Positions 37,101 to 45,244 are shown, counted from the stretch's first letter. The stretch is DNA of 64,000 bases from Amycolatopsis sp. FBCC-B4732 (GCF_023008405.1 NZ_CP095376.1:7358501-7422500); one strand, 5' to 3'. Notes: generated by a model not told the origin, from the letters alone. Program-made: numbers and translations.

Positions 37101-37449
37101 CCCCGAGTTCCCGCGCGGCTTCGGCGAAGCGGACGACGCCGTACATGCCGTCGTGATCGGTGAGGGCGATGGCGTCGAGCTTGAGCCGCGCGGCTTCTTC
37201 GACGAGCTCTTCGGGGTGGCTGGCGCCGTCGAGGAAGCTGAAGTTGGAGTGGCAGTGCAGCTCGGCGTAGGGCACGCGGACGGCCTCGCCGCCGTCGTCG
37301 GTGCCGCGGGCGGGGAGGTCTTCGGGGCGCTGGTAGCCCTCGCGGTGCCGGCCCCAGGCGGGACTGTCGCCGTGGTCGCCGGGCGGGAGGTCGCCGGCGA
37401 GGGTGCGGGCGAGGTCCTGCCAGCGGACGGGTGGGTTGTTCCAGCCCAT
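34138..37449 (-). CDS. dnaE2: Error-prone DNA polymerase III alpha subunit (mutasome)
   Basis: 1103-residue C-family translesion polymerase, working with ImuA' and ImuB in SOS mutagenesis. The N-terminal PHP domain starts YAELHCHSNFSFLDGASHPEEL and continues ALTDHDGMYG. The polymerase active site includes QGRGSAANSAVCYALGIT and PDIDLDIESDRREEAI. A C-terminal OB domain (VTHRQRPATAAGVTFLNIEDETGMVN) closes the protein, and the beta-clamp region is short, as in DnaE2. Start ATG 37449 abuts the upstream stop with no gap; CGGGAGC inside that gene serves as ribosome site. Under LexA control through the box at 41447 (inference). Confidence 0.96.
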   Translation of the reverse strand: MGWNNPPVRWQDLARTLAGDLPPGDHGDSPAWGRHREGYQRPEDLPARGTDDGGEAVRVPYAELHCHSNFSFLDGASHPEELVEEAARLKLDAIALTDHDGMYGVVRFAEAARELGVDTVFGTELSFGLRNPQNGVPDPEGEHLLLLARGDQGYRALCRAITAGQIHHDAEKGKPSYDLGAVAEEVAGQCVVLTGCRKGAVRSALVTHGPAAAAEQLRELVGRFGRDHVYVELTDHRQPLDSTHNDVLTRLAEEFGLPTVATTAAHYARPERAPLADALAAIRARRGIDELEGWLPAAGTAFLRSGAEMDVLFRRYPGAVRRSALLGMECAFPLKLLAPKLPPFDVPAGETEAIHLRKLTEEGAKERFKGKPHEEKAKAQIEHELRIIEELGFPGYFLIVWDIVRFCRENDILCQGRGSAANSAVCYALGITKVDSVAYELLFERFLAPDRDGYPDIDLDIESDRREEAIQYVFAKHGRLRTAQVANVITYRARSAVRDAARALGYSPGQQDAWSKQIDRWGSLRSTEKDHDHDIPDDVVQLAFALEDFPRHLGIHSGGMVMCQEPVSQVVPVEWARMADRSVIQWEKEDCAAAGLVKFDLLGLGMLSALHYMIDLVHDYKGELVDLAELDLADQQIYGMLCRADAIGVFQVESRAQLATLPRLRPTEFYDLAVEVALIRPGPIQGGSVHPYIRRKQGREEWSYDHPLLEKALHKTKGVPLFQEQMMQIALDVANFTAAEADQLRHAMGSKRSDRKMDRLRQRFLEGAAANGVDDELAQKIFLKLKAFANFGFPESHALSFAHLVFSSAYFKFYHPDAFLAGLLRAQPMGFYSPQSLVADARRHGVTVHGPDINRSLPHATLEPLPDGGKLHAVRTGLSTVRKIGEDVAKRIVAERTENGDYRDMADVARRVRLTTPQIEALATAGAFASFGGDRRQALWTAGAVAGERPEKLPGLIGAQAPALPGMDGLDLAAADVWATGVSPDSYPTEFIRDHLDELGVVPASGLAALDDGARVLIGGAVTHRQRPATAAGVTFLNIEDETGMVNVICTLGLWQRCHRVARGSPALLIRGVVEKADGVVSVLAHRVEPLQMRIKAKSRDFR

Positions 37450-38556
37450 TCAGCTGCTCCCGGGATCATCCCGCCGCTGCTCTTCGGCGGCGCGGCGACG
37501 GCGGTGCCAGTTGGACGGGTGGTTCCACCGGCTACGGGCTTCGGCTTCGGAGATGGGCCGCGGCTCGTGCGGCTCGACGGCGGCTTCGCGGCGGCGGTGG
37601 GGGTTCGGTTCGGAGTCGCGCGAGAGGTCTTGCGGCGCGGCAGCGGCTTCGCGGTGGCGGGGGTTCGGGTCGAGGTCGCGCGAAAAGTCTTGCGGCCCGG
37701 CGGCGGCTTCACGGCGATGACGGGGGTTCGATTCGGGATCGCGCGGAGGGCCTTGCGGTGCAGCAGCGGCTTCGCGGCGATGCGGGTTCGGGTCGAGGTC
37801 GCGCGAAAAGTCTTGCGGTGCAGCAGCGTCGCCGCGGCGACGCGGGTTCGGGTCGAGGTCGCGCGAGCGGTCTTGCGGTGCGGCAGAGGCTTCGCGGCGG
37901 CGGGGGTTCGGGTCGAGGTCGCACGAGAGGTCTTGCGGCGCGGCAGCGGCTTCGCGGCGATGACGGGGGTTCGATTCGGGATCGCGCGAAGGGCCTTGCG
38001 GTGCAGCAGCGGCTTCGCGGCGATGCGAGTTCGATTCGGGATCGCGCGAGAGGTCTTGCGGTGCAGCAGCGGCTTCACGGCGATGCGAGCTCGATTCGGG
38101 ATCGCGTGAGAGGCCTTGCGGTCCGGCAGCCTCGGCACGGCGCAGCGAGTTCGACGGGTGGTTCCAGCGGCTGCGGGCCTCCGCGCTGCTCACCGGGGGC
38201 GGGCTTTGCGGCTCGGCGGCCTGCTCTCGGCGACGCGGGTCAGCCCCGCGCGCACTCGACGGGCCGGAGTCGCTCGGGTGGGCGGTGTCCTTGCGGCGGG
38301 TTCGGCGGCCGGGTTCGCTCAGGCGGCAGCCGTTCTCCCCGGAGGGTCGAGGCAGCGGGATCACCACCGCCAGGCCCGCGTCACCGGCGGAGGGTTCCTC
38401 GGCGGGCGGCAGCTCGCCTCGGACCGACCAGCGTTCCGCCGGTGGGTGTTCGCGCGTTCCGTCCGGGGCCGGGATGTCGCGCAGCCACTGGTGGGGTGCG
38501 GCCCCGGGCTCGGCTCGCAGCCAGGCGCGCAGGCGTCGTGCGTAGTCCTCGTCCAT
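37450..38556 (-). CDS. Mutasome operon repeat protein between imuB and dnaE2
   Basis: 368 residues from ATG 38556, two bases after the imuB stop and directly abutting dnaE2. Residues 1-45 (MDEDYARRLRAWLRAEPGAA) look folded, followed by a Pro/Arg-rich linker. About residues 135-330 are nine to ten tandem units of 20-21 residues of the type RREAAAAPQDLSRDLDPNP. The block is flanked on both sides by the same motif, EARSRWNHPSN, which appears duplicated. Unit lengths are 60 or 63 bases without exception, so the frame is protected. Strongly basic and probably disordered. Function unknown; it may tether or merely couple translation. Confidence 0.75.
   Translation of the reverse strand: MDEDYARRLRAWLRAEPGAAPHQWLRDIPAPDGTREHPPAERWSVRGELPPAEEPSAGDAGLAVVIPLPRPSGENGCRLSEPGRRTRRKDTAHPSDSGPSSARGADPRRREQAAEPQSPPPVSSAEARSRWNHPSNSLRRAEAAGPQGLSRDPESSSHRREAAAAPQDLSRDPESNSHRREAAAAPQGPSRDPESNPRHRREAAAAPQDLSCDLDPNPRRREASAAPQDRSRDLDPNPRRRGDAAAPQDFSRDLDPNPHRREAAAAPQGPPRDPESNPRHRREAAAGPQDFSRDLDPNPRHREAAAAPQDLSRDSEPNPHRRREAAVEPHEPRPISEAEARSRWNHPSNWHRRRRAAEEQRRDDPGSS
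37570..38150. repeat. 60/63-bp in-frame tandem repeat
   Basis: The mark TCTTGCGG or CCTTGCGG on the + strand recurs at 37628, 37688, 37751, 37811, 37871, 37931, 37994, 38054 and 38114: spacings 60, 63, 60, 60, 60, 63, 60, 60. All are multiples of three, in contrast to the intergenic repeats at 10.4 and 54.6 kb. Confidence 0.9.
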
Positions 38557-38558
38557 GC

Positions 38559-40166
38559 TCAGTCGTACACTCCCTCGACCGTCCACAGTGGATTTTCCGT
38601 GCCCGCGCAGTGCACCAGCACCGCTTCGGGTGGCTCGTCGCCCTCGCCGGCGAGCACCAGCTGGAGCCGGGCGCGGCGGGGGCCCGGGTGGCGGCGGTCC
38701 GGGGTCAGCGGCCACGGGCCGGCCCAGCCCACCACGGTGCGGCGGGCGCCGCCGGCGATCGTCAGGCCGGCCGGGGGTGCCGTGATCCTGTCCCGGGCCG
38801 TGAGTCCCACCTTGCGGCCGTCGGCGGCGTAGACCTGGGCGGGGACCGGCCGGTCCAGGACCGTCGCCGGGGAGGGGGACGGCAGGCGGCCCGGCCAGGT
38901 CGCGTCCGGTGGGGTCGTGCGCTCGCGGGGGTCGCCCCAGGGCACCAGGCGGACGCGGCCCGCGGGGTCGCGACCGCCGTCGAGCAGCGGGGTGAGCACG
39001 CCTTCGGGGCCGAGGAGGCCCTGGATCCGGACGAACGCGCGGGCCGCCCGCTCGTCCTCCTCCTCGGAGCCGCCGTTCTGCCAGAGGTCGAGCTGGAGCG
39101 ACCGGCCTTCGACCGTCTCCTCCGGTTCGAGCCGCAGCCGCACCACGCCGGACGTCGGGCGCTCGCCCGGTGCCGCGCGCAGCCAGCCTTCGAACTGCCA
39201 GCGGACGCGGTCGGCGACGCCGGCGGGTGTCAGCGGTTCGGCGCAGCGCCACACGCGGCCGAGGTGTTCGCCTTCTTCGGTGACCGCGTAGATGCCGAGG
39301 CGCGTGCAGGCCAGGCCGTGGCCGGCGAGGCCCGCGCAGAACCGCGTCGCGAGGCCCTTCGCGAGGAACGCGGCGACGTCGATCCGCTCGACGACCGGGT
39401 CGAACTCCTCGGTCAGCGTCAGCTCCGGCGGCGGACGCCGACGCAGCGGCGGCCGTTCGGAGCGGCCGCGCGCCAGCCGGTGGGCGAGCAGCCCGGCCGT
39501 GCCGAACCGGTTGGCGACGTCGCGCTCCGGCAGTTCGGCGAACGCGCCGAGCGTCTTCAACCCGAGCCGGCGCAGGAGGTCGACGAGCTCCGCGCGCTCG
39601 GCGCCGGGCTGGTCGAGCTCGGTGACGGGCAGCGGGGCGAGGAATTCGGCGACGCGCCCGGGTTCGACGAACTCCCCGCAGCGGGCGGCGAGCGTCGCGG
39701 CGAAGAGGCCTTCGGCGATCCCGACCTGGCATTCGACGCCGGCCGCGGCCGACACCTCGTCGACGAGCCGCTCGACGAGCGCGTGTTCGCCGCCGAAGTA
39801 CGGCGCGGCGCCGTCGACGGGCACCGCGACGAGACCAGGCCGCACGACTTCGACGCCCACGACGAGCGCCTCGACCGCCCGCGCGACGGCCTCGAAGAGC
39901 CGGGCGTCGCGCCCGTCGTCCGCGGCGAAGACGACGAGTTCGGGACAGTTCGACTGCGCCTCCCGCCGCCGCATCCCCCGCCGCACCCGGCTCCGCCGCG
40001 CGACGGCGTTGCAGGCGACGACCCGATTCGCGCTGAAGACGGCGGCGGGTTCGGTGACGGGAGTGCCGGCGACGGCCGCGGCGGCGACGGCGGGCCAGTC
40101 CGGGCACCAGAGGACCAGCATGCGGGTGGGGGTTTCGGGGGTGCCGCGCTGAGCTGGGACGGTCAT
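38559..40166 (-). CDS. imuB: ImuB, inactive Y-family polymerase-like mutasome factor
   Basis: 535 residues from ATG 40166, which overlaps the upstream stop (ATGA). RMLVLWCPDWPAVAAA opens the Y-family fold, followed by FSANRVVACNAVARRSRVRRGMRRREAQ and LVAVPVDGAAPYFGGE; the acidic catalytic residues of DinB are absent, as in ImuB proteins that act as a hub for DnaE2, ImuA' and the beta clamp. LQLDLWQNGG may be the region of the clamp motif. It forms an operon with imuA' and dnaE2. Confidence 0.92.
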   Translation of the reverse strand: MTVPAQRGTPETPTRMLVLWCPDWPAVAAAAVAGTPVTEPAAVFSANRVVACNAVARRSRVRRGMRRREAQSNCPELVVFAADDGRDARLFEAVARAVEALVVGVEVVRPGLVAVPVDGAAPYFGGEHALVERLVDEVSAAAGVECQVGIAEGLFAATLAARCGEFVEPGRVAEFLAPLPVTELDQPGAERAELVDLLRRLGLKTLGAFAELPERDVANRFGTAGLLAHRLARGRSERPPLRRRPPPELTLTEEFDPVVERIDVAAFLAKGLATRFCAGLAGHGLACTRLGIYAVTEEGEHLGRVWRCAEPLTPAGVADRVRWQFEGWLRAAPGERPTSGVVRLRLEPEETVEGRSLQLDLWQNGGSEEEDERAARAFVRIQGLLGPEGVLTPLLDGGRDPAGRVRLVPWGDPRERTTPPDATWPGRLPSPSPATVLDRPVPAQVYAADGRKVGLTARDRITAPPAGLTIAGGARRTVVGWAGPWPLTPDRRHPGPRRARLQLVLAGEGDEPPEAVLVHCAGTENPLWTVEGVYD

Positions 40167-40648
40167 GCGGCCCCCTGTCCTTGGGCCGAGCGCGGGCGGC
40201 CGGAGTACCGCCGCGCGCCGAGTCCGGCGTGGTCGGTCCCAGCCGCCGGGGGCAAGCGCGAGCCGGGGCAACGGCCCGCGCCGAGGAAGGACGGAAGAGC
40301 CCAGATCGACCACCGCTCGGGAAGAGCGGGCCGAACAGCCCGACTCGAGCGCCGCTCGGGCGAAGACCCGAGAGCCCAACTCAAGCGCCGCTCGGGTAAG
40401 GACAGAACAGCCCAACTCAAACGCCGCTCAGGCGAGGACAGAAGAGCCCAACTCGAGCGTCGCTCAGGCAAGGACAGAACAGCCCAACTCGACCGCCGCT
40501 CAGGCAAGGACAGAACAGCCCAACTCAAGCGCCGCTCGGGCAAGGACAGAACACCCCAGATCGAGCGACGTTCGGGGGAGGACAGGAGAGCCCAGCTCGA
40601 CCGCCGCTCGGGCAGGGTCGGCCGAACCAAGGGCGAAGCAACGCTCAT
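40163..40648 (-). CDS. Mutasome operon repeat protein between imuA' and imuB
   Basis: 161 residues from ATG 40648, overlapping the imuA' stop (ATGA), and ending in a TGA that overlaps the imuB ATG. Residues 10-115 are nine 12-residue units (36 bp; one 39) of the type SWAVLSLPERRS; the tail is Gly/Pro/Arg-rich. The unit alternates Trp/Leu/Val with Pro-Glu-Arg-Arg, so it could form a regular amphipathic solenoid. No family recognised. Both overlaps plus an intact frame through nine repeats argue that it is translated. The opposite-strand frame here continues antisense through imuA' and is rejected. Confidence 0.65.
   Translation of the reverse strand: MSVASPLVRPTLPERRSSWALLSSPERRSIWGVLSLPERRLSWAVLSLPERRSSWAVLSLPERRSSWALLSSPERRLSWAVLSLPERRLSWALGSSPERRSSRAVRPALPERWSIWALPSFLGAGRCPGSRLPPAAGTDHAGLGARRYSGRPRSAQGQGAA
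40290..40620. repeat. 36-bp in-frame tandem repeat, nine copies
   Basis: The mark GCCCAACTC or a close variant falls at 40299, 40338, 40374, 40410, 40446, 40482, 40518, 40554 and 40590: one 39-base step, then seven of 36. Units also share CGCCGCTCGGGCAAGGACAG. It has no spacers, so it is not a CRISPR array. Confidence 0.92.
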
Positions 40649-41334
40649 GCCGTCGCCACCTCGCCGAGTTCCGTCGCGCTGACCACTTCGGTCGCCGGGC
40701 CCGGCAGGGACAGCTCCGCCGTCACGGGGCGGGCCGCCGAGCCGCGGCCGTGGGCTCGGACCAGGACCCGGCGCTCGCGGAGGTGGCCGTAGCCGTTCTC
40801 CGGGCCTGTCCACGCCTCGCGGCGGCAGGACAGCTCGACGTCCGCTCCGGGCCAGGCTCCCGTCGTCAACAGCACTGCGCCGCGGTGGCGGGCGCGGGCC
40901 GACAAGCGGCGGGCCACCGCCGGAGACACCGTCTCGGAACGGACCGCCACCACGTCCACGCCGTCCAGCAGCGCTGCCACCACCGCCGGGAACTCCACGC
41001 CCGGGCGAGGGACCAGGGCCAGCCGGGTCAGGTCGGCTCCGTACTCGGCTGCGGCCGCCAGGCCCAGCGAGGGCATGCCGACCACCGCCGCCCAGGAACC
41101 CGCCGCTGTGGCCGGGGCGAGGAGGGCGAGCAGCAACGACGTCGAGCCGTGGACCGCCACCGTGCTCCCGCGCCGGAGCCCGGCGGCGGGCAGCAGCCCG
41201 GCCAGTGCCGGGGCGACCGGGAGCACCCTTCCCGTCGCCCGCGCGCGCTCGGCCTGGGCCGCCACCCGGCTCGCCGTGCTGACCCCGGGCAGGGCCGCCA
41301 GCCGGGCCACCGGCGGCTCCACCACAGCGGTCAC
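40645..41334 (-). CDS. imuA': ImuA' (RecA-like mutasome factor)
   Basis: 229 residues. GTG 41334 is preferred because GGGGAGG lies nine bases upstream; GTG 41343 would be flush against it. The protein is a shortened RecA-like fold: LLPAAGLRRGSTVAVHGSTSLLLALLAPATAAGSWAAVVGMP resembles the P-loop strand-helix but without a canonical GKT, as in actinobacterial ImuA'. The remainder has LVPRPGVEFPAVVAALLDGVDVVAVRS. First gene of the SOS-regulated mutasome operon. Confidence 0.85.
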   Translation of the reverse strand: MTAVVEPPVARLAALPGVSTASRVAAQAERARATGRVLPVAPALAGLLPAAGLRRGSTVAVHGSTSLLLALLAPATAAGSWAAVVGMPSLGLAAAAEYGADLTRLALVPRPGVEFPAVVAALLDGVDVVAVRSETVSPAVARRLSARARHRGAVLLTTGAWPGADVELSCRREAWTGPENGYGHLRERRVLVRAHGRGSAARPVTAELSLPGPATEVVSATELGEVATA

Positions 41335-41446
41335 CGCACGCACCTCCCCACCACGGACTGGGCCGGCGGTCGGGCCTCTCCCAAAACGCGACCGACGGCA
41401 CTGGTCCGCCGCGGGGAAGGCGGCGGCACTGCATCTATCAACCATC

Positions 41447-41464
41447 GTCGAACACCTGTTCGAC
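41447..41464. promoter_or_regulatory. LexA (SOS) box upstream of imuA'
   Basis: GTCGAACACCTGTTCGAC: TCGAAC-N4-GTTCGA is an exact match to the actinobacterial LexA consensus. It lies 113 bases before the imuA' GTG and about 100 before the divergent GNAT gene, so both could be SOS-controlled. Confidence 0.85.
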
Positions 41465-41564
41465 ATGAACCATGAAACCCCGAACCGGAGACCCTGTCAA
41501 GTCACCCGAAAGCGGCACACAAACCAGTTGCCCGAGCCGCCGCGGAACAACTAGACAGACGCCC

Positions 41565-42026
41565 GTGGAGCTCACCGACGCCCGGCCCGAAGACGCCCCG
41601 GAACTGCTGGTCCTGCAACGCTGCTGCTGGGTCCAGGAAGCCCTCCTGAACGACACCCTCGACATCCCCGCGCTGCACGAATCCCTCGACGACGTGCGCG
41701 ACTGGACCAAGACGTGGTCGGTCTGGCTCCTGCGGGAGGACCACCGCCTGATCGGCGCCGTCCGCGCCCGGCTCGAAGGGGACCACTGGGAGCTCGGCAG
41801 GCTGATGGTCGCGCCGGACTTCGCCGGCCGCGGGCTGGGCCGCCGGCTCCTCGCCCACGCCGAAGCGCAGGCGCCCGCCGAAGCCCGCCGGTTCTCGCTC
41901 TTCACCGGGGCGCGCAGCACCCGCAACATCACGATGTACCAGCGCGCGGGCTACCGGCTGACCGAGCCACCCGAAGCCGGCGGCCACATCGCCGGGGCCG
42001 TGTACCTGGAGAAGGACCGCCAATAG
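41565..42026 (+). CDS. GNAT-family N-acetyltransferase
   Basis: 153 residues from GTG 41565, where family similarity begins (VELTDARPEDAPELLVLQRCCW). The acetyl-CoA site is LMVAPDFAGRGLGRRLLAHAE, followed by TRNITMYQRAGYRL. Acceptor unknown. An upstream in-frame ATG (41472) would add 31 residues of no character and lie next to the LexA box. Confidence 0.88.
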   Translation: MELTDARPEDAPELLVLQRCCWVQEALLNDTLDIPALHESLDDVRDWTKTWSVWLLREDHRLIGAVRARLEGDHWELGRLMVAPDFAGRGLGRRLLAHAEAQAPAEARRFSLFTGARSTRNITMYQRAGYRLTEPPEAGGHIAGAVYLEKDRQ

Positions 42027-42088
42027 CCCGGTCCGCCCACCGGGTGCGACGGGGTCGGCTAGATTGCCCGGTGGACTTGGGGGTGGCG

Positions 42089-42847
42089 ATGACCGAACGG
42101 CTGAGACGGCCGGTCCTGTGGATCGCCGGCGCGCTCGTCGCGGCGGGCGCGGTGGCCGCCGTGGTGCTGACCGCCGGTGGCGGGGTGCCCGGGGCCACGG
42201 CCGCGGCCCCGGGGCCGACGACCATGGGCGCGGAGTGGCGCTCGTTCCGCGCCGACGTGACCGGGATCCGTCCCGGCCCGGACGCAACGACCCTGTTCGT
42301 GCAGGTCGCGCTGCCCGGCAAGGACCCCGGCTGCGTCCGGGAGCCGCGGATCGAGCAGCTCGTGGAGGCGAAGACCGACATCCGCGCCGACGTCGTCTAC
42401 TCGACGCGGCCCGCGGCGGGCGGCTGCCAGGACAAGGTGCCCGCCGAGCTGCGGCTGAGCACGTCCGAGCCGGTCGCGGACCGGACCGTGATCCTCAACT
42501 CCGACACCGGCAACGCCTGGCACAAGCTCGGCGCCGGCTGGGGCCACTGCGACCGCCAGGGCACCTGCGCCCCGCCCGCCGACCACTGCGACCCCGCGTG
42601 GATCGGCGCCGCGGTGTCCGCCGCGGGCGCCGAAAGCGCCGGGACCACCCGCGCCTGCGACCCGGCCTGGCTGGTCGTCGACCTGCTGGTGAAGCAGACC
42701 GAAGCGCCTTCACGCACCGCGTTCCGCTGGGGCGACGGCGGCTGGACGTCGTTCGCGCAGGCCAAGGCCGCGGGCTGCGGGGAGATCCGGGCCGCCGACC
42801 CGAAGTTCCCGGTCGCGCTCTGCAAGGCGCTGCCCGCGCCCGCCTAG
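42089..42847 (+). CDS. Exported Cys-rich protein, unknown function
   Basis: 252 residues from ATG 42089; GTG 42071 is an in-frame alternative. One N-terminal helix (PVLWIAGALVAAGAVAAVVLTAGG) acts as signal or anchor. The external part holds at least eight cysteines in short motifs (GCVREP, GGCQDK, HCDRQGTCAPP, HCDPAW, ACDPAW, GCGEI, LCKAL), so several disulfides are likely. CDPAW occurs twice, hinting at an internal duplication. No family recognised. Confidence 0.72.
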   Translation: MTERLRRPVLWIAGALVAAGAVAAVVLTAGGGVPGATAAAPGPTTMGAEWRSFRADVTGIRPGPDATTLFVQVALPGKDPGCVREPRIEQLVEAKTDIRADVVYSTRPAAGGCQDKVPAELRLSTSEPVADRTVILNSDTGNAWHKLGAGWGHCDRQGTCAPPADHCDPAWIGAAVSAAGAESAGTTRACDPAWLVVDLLVKQTEAPSRTAFRWGDGGWTSFAQAKAAGCGEIRAADPKFPVALCKALPAPA

Positions 42848-43608
42848 CGCGGCAGCTTCTTGACGACCTCGGCGCCGACCGCCTTCACCGCCGCGTCGGA
42901 CTCCTCCTGCGGCATCGGCGAGTTCGAGAAGAACCCCTTGTCCCAGCCGGAAATCTCGACCGTGACGACGTTCGCGCCGGCGAGCACGTGCAGCTCGGCG
43001 CCGCTGAACGCGCTCTTCGTGACCAGCCGGACCAGCGACGCCTTGTCGCCGAGGCCGGGTACGTCGACCGGCGGCACCTCCGGCTTCGTCGGCATGAAGT
43101 TGTCCTTCGCCTGCCGCTCCGCGTCTTCACCGGAGTACTCGACGACGCGGATGTTCATCGTCGCGTCGCGGACGTTCTCGTCGGGTCCCGGCTTGAACCC
43201 GCAGCCGATCTGCTTCAGCCCCGGCAGCGTGTCGGCGCTGCCCGGGTTGCCGCCGACATAGCTCGGGAACCCGGCCTGTGCCAGCACCTGCGCCGGGATC
43301 GAGCACTCCGCCGGCGGCGGCACCGCGCTCGGCGCCTTGCCCGTGCTCGCGTAGTAGTCGCTCGCGACGATCGCGAGCGGGATACCCGCACCGAGCAGCA
43401 CGACGACCCCGCCGACGATGCCGAAGATCAACCCGAGACGCTTCTTCTTCGGCGGCGGCATCGGCGGGCCGTACCCCGGGTAGCCCTGCTGCGGTGGATA
43501 GCCCGGCGGCGGATAACCCTGCTGCGGCGGGTAACCCGGGGGCGGGTACCCGGGCTGCTGACCCGGGTACCCCTGCTGACCCTGTCCGTACTGCGGCGGT
43601 TGCTGCAT
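42844..43608 (-). CDS. Pro/Gln/Gly-rich single-pass membrane protein
   Basis: 254 residues from ATG 43608 with GGGAGGG upstream. Cytoplasmic N-terminus has repeats of the type QQGYPPPGYPP, then KKKRLGLIFGIVGGVVVLLGAGIPLAIV spans the membrane. The external domain (two cysteines, CSIPAQ and GCGFKPGP) resembles DUF3558-like lipoprotein domains in length only. The 3' end overlaps the preceding gene by four bases, tail to tail. Confidence 0.75.
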   Translation of the reverse strand: MQQPPQYGQGQQGYPGQQPGYPPPGYPPQQGYPPPGYPPQQGYPGYGPPMPPPKKKRLGLIFGIVGGVVVLLGAGIPLAIVASDYYASTGKAPSAVPPPAECSIPAQVLAQAGFPSYVGGNPGSADTLPGLKQIGCGFKPGPDENVRDATMNIRVVEYSGEDAERQAKDNFMPTKPEVPPVDVPGLGDKASLVRLVTKSAFSGAELHVLAGANVVTVEISGWDKGFFSNSPMPQEESDAAVKAVGAEVVKKLPR

Positions 43609-43644
43609 CGAGCCCTCCCTCTCGAAGCGCGGGGACGCTGACAT

Positions 43645-43661
43645 CCGGGGCTTCGCCCCGG
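43645..43661. terminator. Hairpin after purH
   Basis: CCGGGG-CTTCG-CCCCGG, 15 bases after the purH stop in its reading direction. Confidence 0.6.
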
Positions 43662-43675
43662 GGCCCCGGAAGCGG

Positions 43676-45244
43676 TCAGTGCGCGAAGTGGCGCGTCCCC
43701 GTCAGGTACATGGTGACGCCGGCCTTCTCCGCGGCCGCGATGACCTCGGCGTCCCGGACCGAGCCGCCGGGCTGCACGATCGCGCGGACCCCCGCCTCGA
43801 CCAGCACCTCCAGGCCGTCCGGGAACGGGAAGAACGCGTCGGACGCACCGACCGAGCCCTTGGCCCGGTCCCCCGCCCGCGAGACCGCGAGCCGCGAGGA
43901 GTCGACGCGGTTGACCTGGCCCATGCCGACGCCGACGGTGGCGCCGTCGGCGGCCAGCAGGATCGCGTTCGACTTGACCGCGCGCAGCGAGCGCCACGCG
44001 AACTCGAGGTCGCGCAGGGTCTGCTCGTCGGCCGGGGCACCGGTGGCGAGCTGCCACGACGCCGGGTTGTCGCCCGGCGCGTCGATCGCGTCGGCGGTCT
44101 GCAGCAGCACGCCGCCGGAGATCGGGCGGAATTCGATCGACGACGCCGGGGCCGCCGGCAGCTTGAGCAGCCGGATGTTCTTCTTGCGCTGCAGGATCTC
44201 CAGCGCTTCGGCGTCGAAGTCCGGGGCCAGGACGACCTCGGTGAAGACCTTCTCGATCTGCTCGGCCGCCTCGCGGGTGACCGGCCGGTTCGTCGCGATG
44301 ACGCCGCCGTAGGCCGAAACCGGATCGCACGCGTGCGCCTTGCGGTGCGCCTCGGCGACGTCCGCGCCGACCGCGATGCCGCACGGGTTGGCGTGCTTGA
44401 TGATCGCGACGGCGGGCTCGGCGAAGTCGAACGCGGCGCGGCGGGCGGCGTCGGTGTCGACGAAGTTGTTGTAGGACATGGCCTTGCCGTGCAGCTGCTC
44501 GGCGTGCGCCAGGCCCGGGCGGTCGCTCTTGTACAGCGCGGCCTTCTGGTGCGGGTTCTCGCCGTAGCGCAGGACGTCGGCGCGTTCCCAGGTGGCGCCC
44601 AGGAAGTCCGGGAAGCCGGCGGCGGCGGTGGCCTCGTCGGGGGCGTACGCGCTGGCGAACCACGAAGCGACGGCCGTGTCGTACGCCGCCGTGTGCGCGT
44701 ACGCCCGGGCCGCGAGCCGCTTGCGGTCCTCGAAGCCGAAGCCGCCGTCGGCGACGCGCTCGAGCACCCAGCCGTAGCGAGCCGGGTCGACGACGACTGC
44801 GACGCTGCCGTGGTTCTTCGCCGCCGCGCGGACCATGGCCGGGCCGCCGATGTCGATGTTCTCGACGCAGTCCTCGGCGCTCGCGCCGGACGCGACGGTC
44901 TGCGCGAACGGGTACAGGTTCACCACCAGCAGGTCGAACGCCGCGATGTCCAGCTTGCGCAGCTGCTCGACGTGGTCGGGGTTGCCCTGGTCGGCCAGCA
45001 GGCCGGCGTGCACGTTCGGGTGCAGCGTCTTGACGCGCCCGTCCAGCGACTCGGGGAAGCCGGTGACCGCTTCGACCGGCGTGACCGGGATCCCCGCGTC
45101 GGCGATGACCTTCGCCGTGCCGCCCGTGGAGACGATCTCGACGCCGGCCGCGTGCAGGCCGGTCGCGAGGTCCAGCAGGCCCGCCTTGTCCGAGACGCCG
45201 ATCAGCGCCCGGCGGACCGGGCGCCGTCCCAGGTCAGTGCTCAC
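43676..45244 (-). CDS. purH: Bifunctional AICAR transformylase/IMP cyclohydrolase
   Basis: 522 residues from GTG 45244; the start lies 11 bases inside the purN 3' end. The N-terminal IMP cyclohydrolase (MGS-like) domain has [17 protein letters not shown] and [17 protein letters not shown]. The C-terminal transformylase has the [11 protein letters not shown] motif with catalytic Lys-His. It catalyses the last two steps of IMP synthesis using 10-formyl-THF from FolD. Confidence 0.97.
   Translation of the reverse strand: MSTDLGRRPVRRALIGVSDKAGLLDLATGLHAAGVEIVSTGGTAKVIADAGIPVTPVEAVTGFPESLDGRVKTLHPNVHAGLLADQGNPDHVEQLRKLDIAAFDLLVVNLYPFAQTVASGASAEDCVENIDIGGPAMVRAAAKNHGSVAVVVDPARYGWVLERVADGGFGFEDRKRLAARAYAHTAAYDTAVASWFASAYAPDEATAAAGFPDFLGATWERADVLRYGENPHQKAALYKSDRPGLAHAEQLHGKAMSYNNFVDTDAARRAAFDFAEPAVAIIKHANPCGIAVGADVAEAHRKAHACDPVSAYGGVIATNRPVTREAAEQIEKVFTEVVLAPDFDAEALEILQRKKNIRLLKLPAAPASSIEFRPISGGVLLQTADAIDAPGDNPASWQLATGAPADEQTLRDLEFAWRSLRAVKSNAILLAADGATVGVGMGQVNRVDSSRLAVSRAGDRAKGSVGASDAFFPFPDGLEVLVEAGVRAIVQPGGSVRDAEVIAAAEKAGVTMYLTGTRHFAH

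Noticed and set aside
40290..40620. Possible CRISPR array (36-bp period)
   Set aside because: Units are contiguous with no unique spacers, no cas genes are nearby, and the period fits codon multiples inside a coupled operon frame.
40165..41475. Plus-strand frame of 436 codons over the mutasome repeat
   Set aside because: It continues antisense through the whole of imuA', while the minus-strand frame is exactly bounded by ATGA overlaps.
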